Origin: Larimichthys crocea
Taxonomy: Eukaryota; Chordata; Actinopteri; Sciaenidae
NCBI RefSeq assembly: GCF_000972845.2
Contig: NC_040019.1
Span: 12,477,001 to 12,541,000 of the forward strand
Length of the DNA: 64,000 bases
Direction: 5' to 3'
The notes below the pieces were generated by a model, which was given only the letters and a program-made list of their open reading frames with translations, was not told the origin of the DNA and ran no database searches. The translations under genes were made by a program, and so were the position numbers. Shown here in pieces: positions 50,036 through 61,649 of the stretch (the first letter of the stretch is position 1; each line of letters begins with the position of its first letter).

Positions 50036-52395
50036 CAGGAAGCTAGCCGCTTACGTTGCTAGCAATTAACTTTAGCATTTTAGCATTAGCATTGTTAACA
50101 ATGATGGACTCAGCAGTTTGCATTAGCATTTAGCATGAGCAATGTTAATATTAAAGCATGTTTTACCACTGATGGGCTAGCATAACATAGCATGTTCGCA
50201 TTAACATGTTAACATTAGCCTTTTGCTATATTAGCTGTTACATTGAACATGTTACGCTGTATGGGCTGCAGTTAACATTAAGCATGTTCACATTAGCATG
50301 TTAATATTAGCATTTAATATTAGCCTTTTAGCATAGCCTTTTCCGCTGATGGGCTAACAGTTAACATCAAGCATCGGTAAATTAGCATGTTAGCGGCTGA
50401 TGATGCTGATAGGCTAACAGTTAAGCATTAGCATGTTCCCATTCAGCCATTTAACGCTGATGGGCTAGCCGTTTAGCATTGACATGTTAGCATTCAGCAG
50501 TTAGCGCTGATGCACCCGGCGGTTAACATTAGCATGTTAGCCAGCTCACATTTTACATTTAGCATTTTAACATTTGCATGTTAACTTTGCATTGTTAACG
50601 CTGATGGGGCTATCACAGTTAGCATTAGCAGGTTACATAGGCAATGTTAAACATGTAGTGTTAACATTCGCATGTTTAGCGCATTAAGCATGTTAACATT
50701 AGCATGTTTACCATTCGCATTTTTACCAATTAGCATGTTAGTCGCTGCGGTGCTAACAGTGTAACATTAGCCTGTTAACTTAGCAACATGTTAGCGCTGA
50801 TGTGCTTATAGGCTAACAGTTACATAGCATGTAAGTACTGGTAACTTAGCATTTTGATTAACATGTTACATAGCATTGTAGCATACCAAGTGTGTAACAT
50901 TAACCTGTTACACTGATGGGCTAGCAGTTAGCTAATTAGCATGTTAGCATTAAGCCATGTTAACTTAGCAGTAACATCGCATGTGTAGCATTAGCACTGT
51001 TAGCGTTTGATGTGTTACCAACGTTAAATGCCATGGCTGTACCATAGCATGTTAACCGTTGATGGGCTAACCAGTTAACATGTGCATGTTAGCATAGCAG
51101 TGTTAACATGTAGCTGTATCAATTCGATTGGTAACAGCAATTGACATGGAACGTGTGTTAACATTCGATTTAAAATTAGCATGTTAACATTCAGATGTTG
51201 AATACGATTAGTTTAACATTAGCATGTTACCTCGATGCATACTTCAGTTACATTAGCATGTTAGCGCTGAGTCAGTACTTTAGATGTAACTTGCTTTACA
51301 TGTGCTAGCTTAAACATAACAAAGCATGTTAGCATTAACATGTTAACATTAGCCATTTTTTAACATTACCAGTTAACATATAGCATGTTAGGCATTACCA
51401 TGTTAAACATTGAACATGTTTAACACTGATGGGCTCGCGTTAGCATGTATATGTTAGCAATTAGCATGTTAACATTAGCATGTTAGCATCCGCATGTTGC
51501 ATAGCATTGTTAGCGTTGATGTGTTAACAGTTAACATGGCCATGTTACCCTAGCATGTTAGCGCTGGATCGGCAAACAGTAACATTAGCATTGAGCATTT
51601 AGCAGGTTAACTTAGCAAGTTAAGCATTCGCCATGGTAACATTAGTGTTAGCGCTGAGATGCGATAGGCTAACATGTAGCCATTAGCATGTCTACCGCGA
51701 TGGGCTAGCATGTTAGCATTGACATGTTTAGCATTAGCATGTTAGCGCTGAGCACAGCGTTAACATTAGCAGTTAGCGAGTAACATGTTAACATACATTT
51801 TAGCATAGCATGTTAACATTAGCATTGTTAACGCTGATGGGCTTCAGTTATCAGCAATGTTAGCATTTGTCCATGTTAGCATTAGCATCGTTAACTCATT
51901 AGCAGTTTAGCATTCGGCTATGTTATATTAGCATTTAACGGTGATGGCATAACATGTTAACATGTAGCAGTTGTTTTACCATAGCAGCTTTAGCGCTATG
52001 GATATGATAACAGTTACCATTAGCATGTTAGCATTAGCATTGTTAGCGCTGATGTGACTAACAGTAGCATTGGCATGTTTACCATTAGCATGTTAGTGCT
52101 GGATGGGCTAACGTTAAACATTAGCAGTTAGCATTAGCATGTAGCGCTGTTGAATGCGCTAGCATGTTATCATTACGATGTTCTATCATTAGCATGTTTA
52201 GCATTAGCTTTTAACTGGGTATGGATTGATGCGCTAGTAGATTCATTGAGCAGGATAACATAACATGTTAACAATTAGCATTTAACGCGATGTGCACAGA
52301 ATTAAACATTACCATGTTGACCATTACAGGTAAACATTAGCTTATTGTATTTAATTCCTAGTGGGCTAATGGTAATCATCATTAGCGGTTAACGG
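50035..52395 (+). repeat. TTAGCATG/GTTAAC array, longest (2.4 kb)
   Basis: Variants of TTAGCATGTTAACATTAGCA, with GCTGATGGGCTAACAGTTAA recurring as a second, longer-period motif. Many GTTAAC palindromes. The irregular spacing of the GCTGATG motif suggests either true decay or unpolished sequence. Confidence 0.93.
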
Positions 52396-52399
52396 AGCG

Positions 52400-53160
52400 A
52401 GCTGCTCGCTGTCCTTGTCGCCTTTTAGACTACAAGTTCAATTATTTCTAGCGACGAACAAAAGACAAGACTATCTTAAATGGCTTCGACCTCCGCTCGG
52501 CTTCTGTGGCCCCTCCCCCTCTTCTCCTTCAGGCAGTGCGGGGTTGCCAAGCAACCATGACCAATTCAGCAGCAGCTGACTGCACCTGTTCACTGTTATA
52601 TTCAGCCTTAGAGACTGCTGCCAATCATTGAACGGCTTAACCTGAGGCACGCATGAGCCTTCACATCGTTTACATATTGTTTTGTGTCGATAAATGGAAG
52701 AAAAAGAGAAGAAAGGAAGAAGTGCACCTCGGAGCCAGCCGAGAGAGAGAAACTCGTTTTGATACCGTTTTGGTATGTGTGACAAAAACTCTGGGCAGGA
52801 AGACAGCGAGAATCGAACCCCAAAAAAAACACGGCGAAAAAAACGGGAAGAGAACCATATACATTATAGCGATATAAGCCAACGACGAGGTTACACAACT
52901 TCGCTCTCTAACACTCCACCTGCCGTCGTTGCCCCTCTTTTCAGGCACAATCTCCAATAAGCCCCGACCCCCACCCTTCCCGGTTTTTAAACGACGTTGG
53001 TGTCTTTCAGGCACACGCAATAACTGAACGTCAGGAAAGATAGCAGATCACGGAACAAGTTTACGCGAGATGTTTTTAAAAGAGTGGGTGCTCCTTCAGG
53101 CACACCTCAATAAGAATTAGATAAGCCCGAGAGGTTTTTAAAGAGTGTGCTCTTTAGGCA
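52400..53160 (+). repeat. composite unit copy 4 (partial), then a TTCAGGCACAC tandem
   Basis: The left part of the unit is recognisable to about 52870 (GGGTTGCCAAGCAACCATGA, TTGAACGGCTTAACCTGAGG, TCGTTTTGATACCGTTTTGG). Then three to four copies of a 60-87-base tandem follow, marked by TTCAGGCAC(A)C..CAATAA near 52940, 53007, 53094 and 53154 and by GGTTTTTAAA-type stretches. Confidence 0.75.
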
Positions 53161-53680
53161 CCCAGCCCTCAAATCTCCTCCCCTCCCCTCTCTTCCCCTC
53201 ATAAATTATGGACAACAGAGGTCTTAAAAGAGAATAAGGGAAGAGAGAGGAGAAGCAGAGAAAATCCGAGTTAAGATGCGGAAAAGAAAAGGGGGCCGGG
53301 AGTCGGAACCTGACCTGCGCCCCCGCAGCGAGCCTTCACATATAGATTGCTTAACTACCGAGCTAAAACCAAATGGCTCCAATGATGGGCGGCCTCCAGA
53401 GAAAAAATGCCAGGGTCGGATTTTGTTCCTAGTCCGACCCTGCCCAGTGTACAATCTCCACCCTATACAGAAAGGGTCCAAGACACTGTATGGTTAGCTT
53501 GATATAGTTTTCAGGTGGTTAACCAACTTGTACTGTTTGGTTTTACAGTGTACCACTACAACTACTACAAATGATATTTAAAAAAAAAAAATAATAAATA
53601 AGTAACTTAAATAAAATAAATAAATAAAACTCAACAAAATAAGTAAACTTTTTATGAAATCAGTCCATCACCCCACACTC
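53161..53680 (+). other. no gene seen; A/T-rich patch
   Basis: Low-complexity C-rich then GA-rich sequence, with an AAATAAATAAATAAAAC-type patch at about 53580-53630. Nothing else recognised. Confidence 0.5.
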
Positions 53681-53895
53681 CAGGCAGGCAGCAGGCAATA
53701 TCAAAGAACTATGATTATGTATATTATGATATCATAGGCAGGCAGGAAAGATCAAGGACTATGATATATGGATATCACAGCATCAGGCAAGATCAAAGGA
53801 CTATGAGTCCATCAGATTCTGGTTCTAGATTCCAAGAGATCAAAGCCAAAGAACTATGATGTCATCAGAGTCTGGTTCCAAGTTCCAAGTATGTA
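53681..53895 (+). repeat. minisatellite around CAGGCA...ATCAAAGGACTATGAT
   Basis: Four to five imperfect units of roughly 45-60 bases containing GATCAAAGGACTATGA and CAGGCAGGCA or ATCAGATTCTGGTTC. It adjoins the purine-rich tract. Confidence 0.75.
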
Positions 53896-53935
53896 AACAA
53901 CGTTTTACAGAAGATGGGCACATGATTTTTTTACT

Positions 53936-54460
53936 GTAAAAGGAGGGAGAGGAGAGAGAGAGAGGAGGAGCGGAGTTGGGAGAGCAGGGATTTGGCGGAG
54001 AGACTTGACGCTGAGCAGCGCGAGGCGGAGAGGATGCGAGAGGGAGGGGACCTGAGAGGAGAGTGGAGAGGGAGGAGAGTGAGGCCGCGGGAGTGAGAGG
54101 AGGAGAACCGAGCGACTGGAGGGGGTCGCGGAGCGATGAGATCGAGGATGATGGCGAGTGCGAATTCGAGCGACGGTGGGTGTATGGACAGTTCCGCGCA
54201 GGGGGAGATAGCTGAGCTGACGCGCTGAGAGGAGAATGAGAGCGGGCCGGGAGACTTCGGAGCGTGAGAGAGGTGGAGACAGGACGGAGCGGGCGACTTG
54301 AGAGACGCGAGGAGTGAGGAGGGAGGGGTAAAGGGGAGAAGAGGAGAGTTGACGGAGGTAGGAGGAGGAGAGACGGGAGGGGAGAGATGGAGGGAGACTC
54401 GCGAGTGAGAGAGGCGGAGAGGGAGAGGAGGAAGAGAGGAGGAGGAGCGAACACACACAT
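53936..54460 (+). repeat. purine-rich (GGAGA) tract, about 525 bases
   Basis: The plus strand is overwhelmingly G and A (GGAGAGGAGAGAGAGAGAGG and similar), with scattered C and T. Three overlapping open frames on the minus strand, up to 254 codons, consist of S, P, L and R from the CTCC repeats and are not credible proteins. Such strand-asymmetric tracts can form triplex DNA. Confidence 0.9.
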
Positions 54461-55427
54461 AAACACACAGCCGGTGGTGGTGGCCTGACATCTCCAGTGA
54501 ACCAGGAACAGGAACCATGAGCAGGCCGTGCCAGTGCTCATCTTACACACAGGAGCGTGCAGTGGCCCAGGGACCCCTGACCCTCCTCCCCATGTATGGG
54601 CCAACCAACCAACCCCACTGGACCAGGCTCTCCAGCCGAACCTGCGTTACCCACTCTTAGCACCCTCCCCTGGGTTATACCCCAATAGCCCCGCTGGCAG
54701 GAGTCTGTGCCCCTGGGAGACTAGCTGTGGTAGTAGACTTTGCTGTTTTTTTTATGGTTGGACGCGAGTCACAGGGCGACAAGTCAAACAATTTTAGTAC
54801 AGTGACAAAACTGATTGAAGTTTTTGAGTCGGTGTACTTTAGAAGTGAAATCCATTAAGATGACTGAAAAATAGCAGTGAATTAACTTTTTTTAAGTTTG
54901 AGTTGACACAACTTAATCCTTTTAATGAAGGTAAAACACAGTGAATGGCTGTGCGTAATGGCACTGCTCTCTGACGCGACACTTCTCCGGGACTGGGGAG
55001 CTGCTGCGGCTACGGGATCATGAACTGAAAGAGAAGCTCTTCATATATTGTTTAGTTACAATAAGCATCCCACATTCATAGACAATGCAGGGGTGAATAT
55101 TTAGTTAGTATTGAACGTATTTTATGACCCGCGAACATTGTCAGCTTTGGGCACGTTACTCACACAGGGACTGCGGAACAGACAGACAAATGCATAATGA
55201 GATTATGGCGGAACTTTATGCCTGTTGTAGGGCCTGCCACGGTTAAAAATGGAACTTTTTCGGGAGGATTTCGGCACGCATTCGCAGTGTATTATCTGTC
55301 CTCTCATTGTTAATATCGCTTGCAACTAGATTGCGGGCGGGCCTGACTCATTGCTTTCGCTTTACAGACTGTTACACCGATGGCTGCAGGCACTGCCGTG
55401 AAGTCTGACGTCAGTGAAGTTTCTTAT
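54461..55427. other. no gene seen
   Basis: Mixed-composition sequence without recognised repeats or exons. An open frame of 89 codons at 54528-54797 is proline-rich and has no familiar domain. The sequence ends in the inverted CTGACGTCAGTGAAGTTT junction that leads into the inverted minisatellite. Confidence 0.5.
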
Positions 55428-55818
55428 ATATATCAAGGTTTCATTCAATATATTCAAGGTTCACTCCATATATTCAAGTTTCATTCCAATCTATTCAGAC
55501 TTCATTCAATATTTCAAGGCTTCATTCAATCAGACTTCATTCACTATATTCAGACTTCATTCAATTATTCAAGGTTCACTCCATTATTCAAGTTTCATTC
55601 CATTATTCAGACTTCATTCAATATATTCAAGGTTCACTCCATATATTCAAAGTTTCATTTCCATCTATTCAAGGTTTCATCATTATTCAAGGTTTCATTC
55701 ATTATTCGACTTCATTCAATACATTCAAAGTTTCATTCAATATTTCAAGGTTCACTCTATATATTCAAAGTTTCCTTCAATATTTCAGGACTTCATTCAA
55801 TATATTCAAAGGTTTAAT
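55428..55818 (-). repeat. minisatellite (TGAATATATTGAATGAAAC), inverted array
   Basis: Reverse complement of the arrays at 35275 and 46048 (TTCATTCAATATATTCAAGG). It is followed by the inverse of GGCATGCCATTCAGGAATTA, so the whole neighbourhood is inverted relative to segment B. Confidence 0.93.
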
Positions 55819-55837
55819 TCCTGAACGGCATGCCCAT

Positions 55838-55846
55838 ATATCATAT

Positions 55847-55900
<54 letters not shown>

Positions 55901-55913
55901 ATATATATGGCAT
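55838..55913. repeat. (AT)n run adjoining the gap
   Basis: AT dinucleotide run of about 60 bases ending ATATATATGGCAT directly at the run of N. Confidence 0.93.
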
Positions 55914-55923
55914 NNNNNNNNNN
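55914..55923. other. assembly gap, 10 N
   Basis: Ten consecutive N between an AT run and a GT run. The length is surely a placeholder, not a measurement. Confidence 0.99.
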
Positions 55924-55961
<38 letters not shown>

Positions 55962-56330
55962 GTGTGCGTGTGTGTATGTATGTACACGTAAGTGCTCTTT
56001 ATTCAGAAAACCCTCATGTCACATCTACATTTCAGGATCTGGTTATTATAGACACAGATTAAATGTTAAATATAAATATTTCAATATAATTATCACTTTA
56101 AAAGTTACATACATTGTTTTTGGTGCCTGTTTGTTTCCCAGATATATATTAGTGTGTGTGTGAATGGGTGTATAAGAGACATTAACTTAAAGAACTTTGT
56201 AGAAAGGCGCTTTATGAAGTTCAGTCCATTTCCTTGTATTAGTTTACGGGCAGACCTGCCATTTCCAATATGGCGGCGACGATTCAGTACTCAATGCGGC
56301 GTCTATGTATATATGTCTATGTGTCATGCT
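55924..56330 (-). mobile_element. fold-back element arm, inverted copy
   Basis: A GT run (55924-55976), then GTGCTCTTTATTCAGAAAAC through CAAACAGGCACC in inverse, CCATTTCCAATATGGCGG and CGGCGTCTATGTATATATGT. This is the reverse complement of the arms at 34768 and 45530. Confidence 0.85.
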
Positions 56331-57781
<1,451 letters not shown>

Positions 57782-58610
57782 TTAAAAAGTAAAACATTAA
57801 CATGTGATGGCAATGTTCACAATTGACAATAATGCTGACAATATTCACTGTCTTTGAGCTTGGTTTGAGGAAAATCCTGAGGGAAATATGTGTCTCTTTA
57901 GCTGCTAAATGCCCTCATTATGTTCACCAGCTGGTTGCAGACTTTGTGTTTGGCGGTGGGCAGGTAACATATATTCCTCACAGAAACAGGAAAACAGTGT
58001 TGAGGCTACAAAGGACACAGCGAATGGTTAGAGGTAACAAAAGCAGTAAAGTTGTATGAATAAATCCAAACAGTAAGCTGAAAGATGCTGAAGCTCAAGT
58101 GAGTGTCTGATCATGATAGTGATCATTTCACACAATCGAGTGGATTTCAAGCCAACGTTAGAAATGTCACAACAGAATGTGGATTAGCTTCCTGTTCTTC
58201 ACCTGGATCAAGGCAAATGCCTCAGGTAGATTCAACAAGGTTCCAGTGTAAATAAGAGCTTGGCTGTACGTTATTTTGTCAATATACTACTACCCTACCC
58301 TCTCTTTTACTGCAACTACTCCTACTACTGGAAGCATCAAATGTATGTTAAAAAGATAATCCAAGAGGCAAAAAAGGAGCTCAGAGTACACAGATGTTGA
58401 GTATGTACCAGCATAATGACGAATGCTGAGAAGCCAGGACTGTACTGTACTGGTTCTCAGTGCTGAGGTTGAAGAGTTCACAGACTGTATCATCCCTACA
58501 GTGAAGTGAGTGCATCATCCCATTCAGTCAATGGGAAAACAGAGGTCTACCAGTCTGTGGTGTAAGAATAGACACGCAGGCAAACACGCTGGCAGTCACA
58601 TCGTCCCACA

Positions 58611-58652
58611 CATCTATCTTTTCATACTTGTTAAAGCATGAAAAGATAGATG
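58611..58652. repeat. hairpin with 15-bp perfect stem
   Basis: CATCTATCTTTTCAT at 58611-58625 is the exact reverse complement of 58638-58652, with a 12-base loop. AT-rich. Too short a stem for an ordinary microRNA precursor. No function assigned. Confidence 0.85.
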
Positions 58653-59072
58653 GAAGCTGTCTCAGTTTGCACTGGGTAAAAGGCAGGACTGGTCAGCAGG
58701 CCATAGCTCCCTGTTAAGATGTGATGTATTTATTAGTGGACAATGATGATTGAGTTAAATGATTAGGTCATTAGTCTGTGAGATGGAAGTGTGTGTGGTC
58801 CTTGATACGGAACAGGAAGAAGTTTTCCTACAAACGATTCTTGATTTTTTCTCAAAGTTCTCAAATGTAAATGTCTTAAAACAAGCAGCCATAAAAGAAG
58901 AAAAACTATATGAAATATCAAAGAATGACAATAATGATGTACATTAAATAATAAAATAAGATGATCCCCAGAGGTGAAACTACACCAAAAAATGGACAAT
59001 TTAACACATAATTTTTATCTCCTCTAGTCCTGCTGGCAGGAGTCAGCTTAATGCAGGTCTACACATCTTTAG

Positions 59073-59217
59073 TAGCGCTGCCACGATTAGTCAATTAGTC
59101 ACGATTATGTCAACGAACAAAATTGTCAACAACTAATTTAGTAGACGACGCATCGTTTTGTTTTGTTTTACTTTGCTTTTCTCTCGAACTGCTTCCACTG
59201 CCACGTCTGCCTTTCTG

Positions 59218-59265
<48 letters not shown>

Positions 59266-59738
59266 CCCTACGCACATGCGCAGTAGTGGTAATCGGCGTC
59301 AGGCCTGACTGTACCGTAAATTATACCATAACACAAACCCTCCCGTGAATTCATGGCGGTGTTGTAATTTTAACCAATCACCGCGATTTTTCCACAACTT
59401 CCGTGCAGTCCTCCACAGCGGTGCGCCCTGACCGGCTCTGGGTCGGCTTGGAAGGGGGCGAAGGTGGAGGGCGAGCTTTACAGCGCCCGCCCGCCCGGAC
59501 CTCGCCGTTTCCCAGGGCCGTGGACTTTCATTAAAGGGTTAATGAGCTATCATGTTAATTGTTTTTATTTTCAGTTAGCTCATACTTCAAGCTGAAATCT
59601 AATGATCTGATCAGCTGCATGCTGGTGCGATAAGCTGTATGTTTTACAGTCAATTTATGTATGATCCGATTAGTCGACTAATCGAAAAAATAATCGGTGA
59701 TTAGTCGACTATCAAAATAATCGTTTGTAGCAGCCCTA
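59073..59738. mobile_element. complete non-autonomous hAT element with 8-bp target duplication
   Basis: 666 bases. The left end is TAGCGCTGCCACGATTAGTC, and the right end in inverse is TAGGGCTGCTACAAACGATT. Both ends are rich in GATTAGTCGACTAATC-type motifs. The flanks carry the same 8 bases, ATCTTTAG, at 59065-59072 and 59739-59746. Eight-base duplications and CAGxGCTGC-type ends are diagnostic of the hAT group. The interior has a CA microsatellite (59219-59262) and a GC-rich block (59400-59520) and no transposase frame, so mobility would depend on an enzyme supplied elsewhere. Confidence 0.92.
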
Positions 59739-61450
59739 ATCTTTAGCCTTTGGCACAGTCAAAATTGTATTTGCAAAACAAGGCACTCTGACTGGTGCTA
59801 CCTGAACCAATGGTTGGTGCCAGTATACTGTTAGCTGTGCCTTCTGCTGAGCTGATGAGCCATTGAGATGAATGGGCTGGGCCAGATCTTACCCATCTGA
59901 CGACACTAAACATCGCCATGGTTGATAGACTAATGTGCAGAAGGCTTCACAGTGACATTTACAACTGACAGTGCCATAGAACACCTCTGTTACAGGATCT
60001 ATAGGACAACATTCTGTGTACTCACACAGTCTAAACAATACTGAACTGAAAGATTTTTTTCAAACTGATAACTATGCCAAAGTACTTTGGAATCAAATTG
60101 TAAAACCATTTTCAGGGTTACTTCACCATATATCCCAAATATGATGACATCATCACTCTGCTAGCCGGCTCCAATCTTGACCGTGTGATTAACATTGAGG
60201 AACGGGGCGAGCTGATATGTATACCAAAGAAGTCTAAAGAGGTTTCACTCTGTGACAGTATATTTTGAATGAACTGATTTGTCCCCAGGCTGGGCTGGAG
60301 CCTTCTATCAGAGATCTGAGATCACCAAGAGAAGAACTGTTCAAAAAACACACACACACAATCACCCAGAGTGGCTGTACAATGGCCCAAAAACATGAAA
60401 TGCTGTACTAGAGTCAGTGTTTGGTTGGTCGTTCAGGGCTGCTGTAGAAACATGACAGTTCAACCTGGTGGACTACATGATGATCCCAAGGGGTCACAAG
60501 AAAAACATCCTACTCCAAGATATCAACTGACATGCTTCAAACTGATCAGGTCACCTAAGATACATATTAATGTCAGATATGACACAGTCACATGGGGCTA
60601 TGTCATACCTACTGAGCAGGTTCAGCTCTGTAGCCCCTCTGTTCTATGGAGAACAGCCTTGCTGCAGTCTGTCACTTGCTTCATCTCATTCCACACTTTC
60701 ACACTGCGTTGTCCCTTCTTGGCCTCAGGCTTGTCACTGTATTTGTTTCTTGTGGGCAGCTCAGAGTTCCTCTTGATTCCTGAAATAAAAGTCATCTCCT
60801 TTCTGTTGGGAAGATGGCTGATCTCATGAATTTAAGCAGCAGATCTTTTTGCAGGGAACAACACAGAAATGGATATAATCTGTTATGAAGCGAGAGAGAC
60901 CCTCAATGACCAGATATTCAATGCCACGTTCTGGCACTTAGAGAGGCATACAAAAGTTCTGTTACCTTGGTTAGATTATTTATTAGAACTGATTATCAAG
61001 ATGACCGGGATCACACATATTGAAAAATCATAGTCACAGTTTGTTTGGGTCTGTGAAGTGAAGTGAACAAAAATGATTGTCACAATGATTCTATTGCTCT
61101 TCCATTGCCCATGTTTCTGTACTGGTATCTCTTTGATACCGTCGTCCTTGTACTATGGATGAACTAGAAAAGTCAGCAGCTGGCTGGGTTCACCAGCAGA
61201 GCAGCTTTTAACTAGTGGAGATGGATGGCAACCCTCCAACAAACATACACACAGCACAGACACAAACACTACCTGCAGCCTTCTGCAAATGACCCATCCA
61301 CAGCCAAATACACTCGACACGAGCTCGATACCAGGGCTAATGTAAAAGAACCCATTTCACAGCTACAAAAACACAAAACAGCACCCCTGGCTGCAGCACA
61401 CAGCGCAATACCCACTGGCTGGGGACTGAACACGAGCAGAGCTGTGCATA

Positions 61451-61451
<1 letters not shown>

Positions 61452-61502
<51 letters not shown>
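61452..61502. repeat. (TG)n microsatellite
   Basis: A pure TG run of about 25 copies in CASK intron 1; a second run of CA lies at 61617-61646. Confidence 0.97.
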
Positions 61503-61505
<3 letters not shown>

Positions 61506-61613
61506 AGATGCAGTCTTTGCGCACAAACAGGCTGGTTGAACAGATGGTGATCAAGCTAAAGCTGCTTAGCGTCAGAAGAGTGAGGTAGGACGGCACTGTG
61601 CCCGAACATGTAG

Positions 61614-61649
<36 letters not shown>

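Noticed and set aside
53840..54604. Open frame of 254 codons on the minus strand, with two further overlapping frames of 187-195 codons
   Set aside because: All three are S/P/L/R-rich products of the GGAGA purine tract; three frames open at once is the mark of low complexity, not a gene.
60371..60829. 152-codon open frame in CASK intron 1
   Set aside because: No motif I can name; weak impression of L1-like C-terminal sequence but not enough to call.
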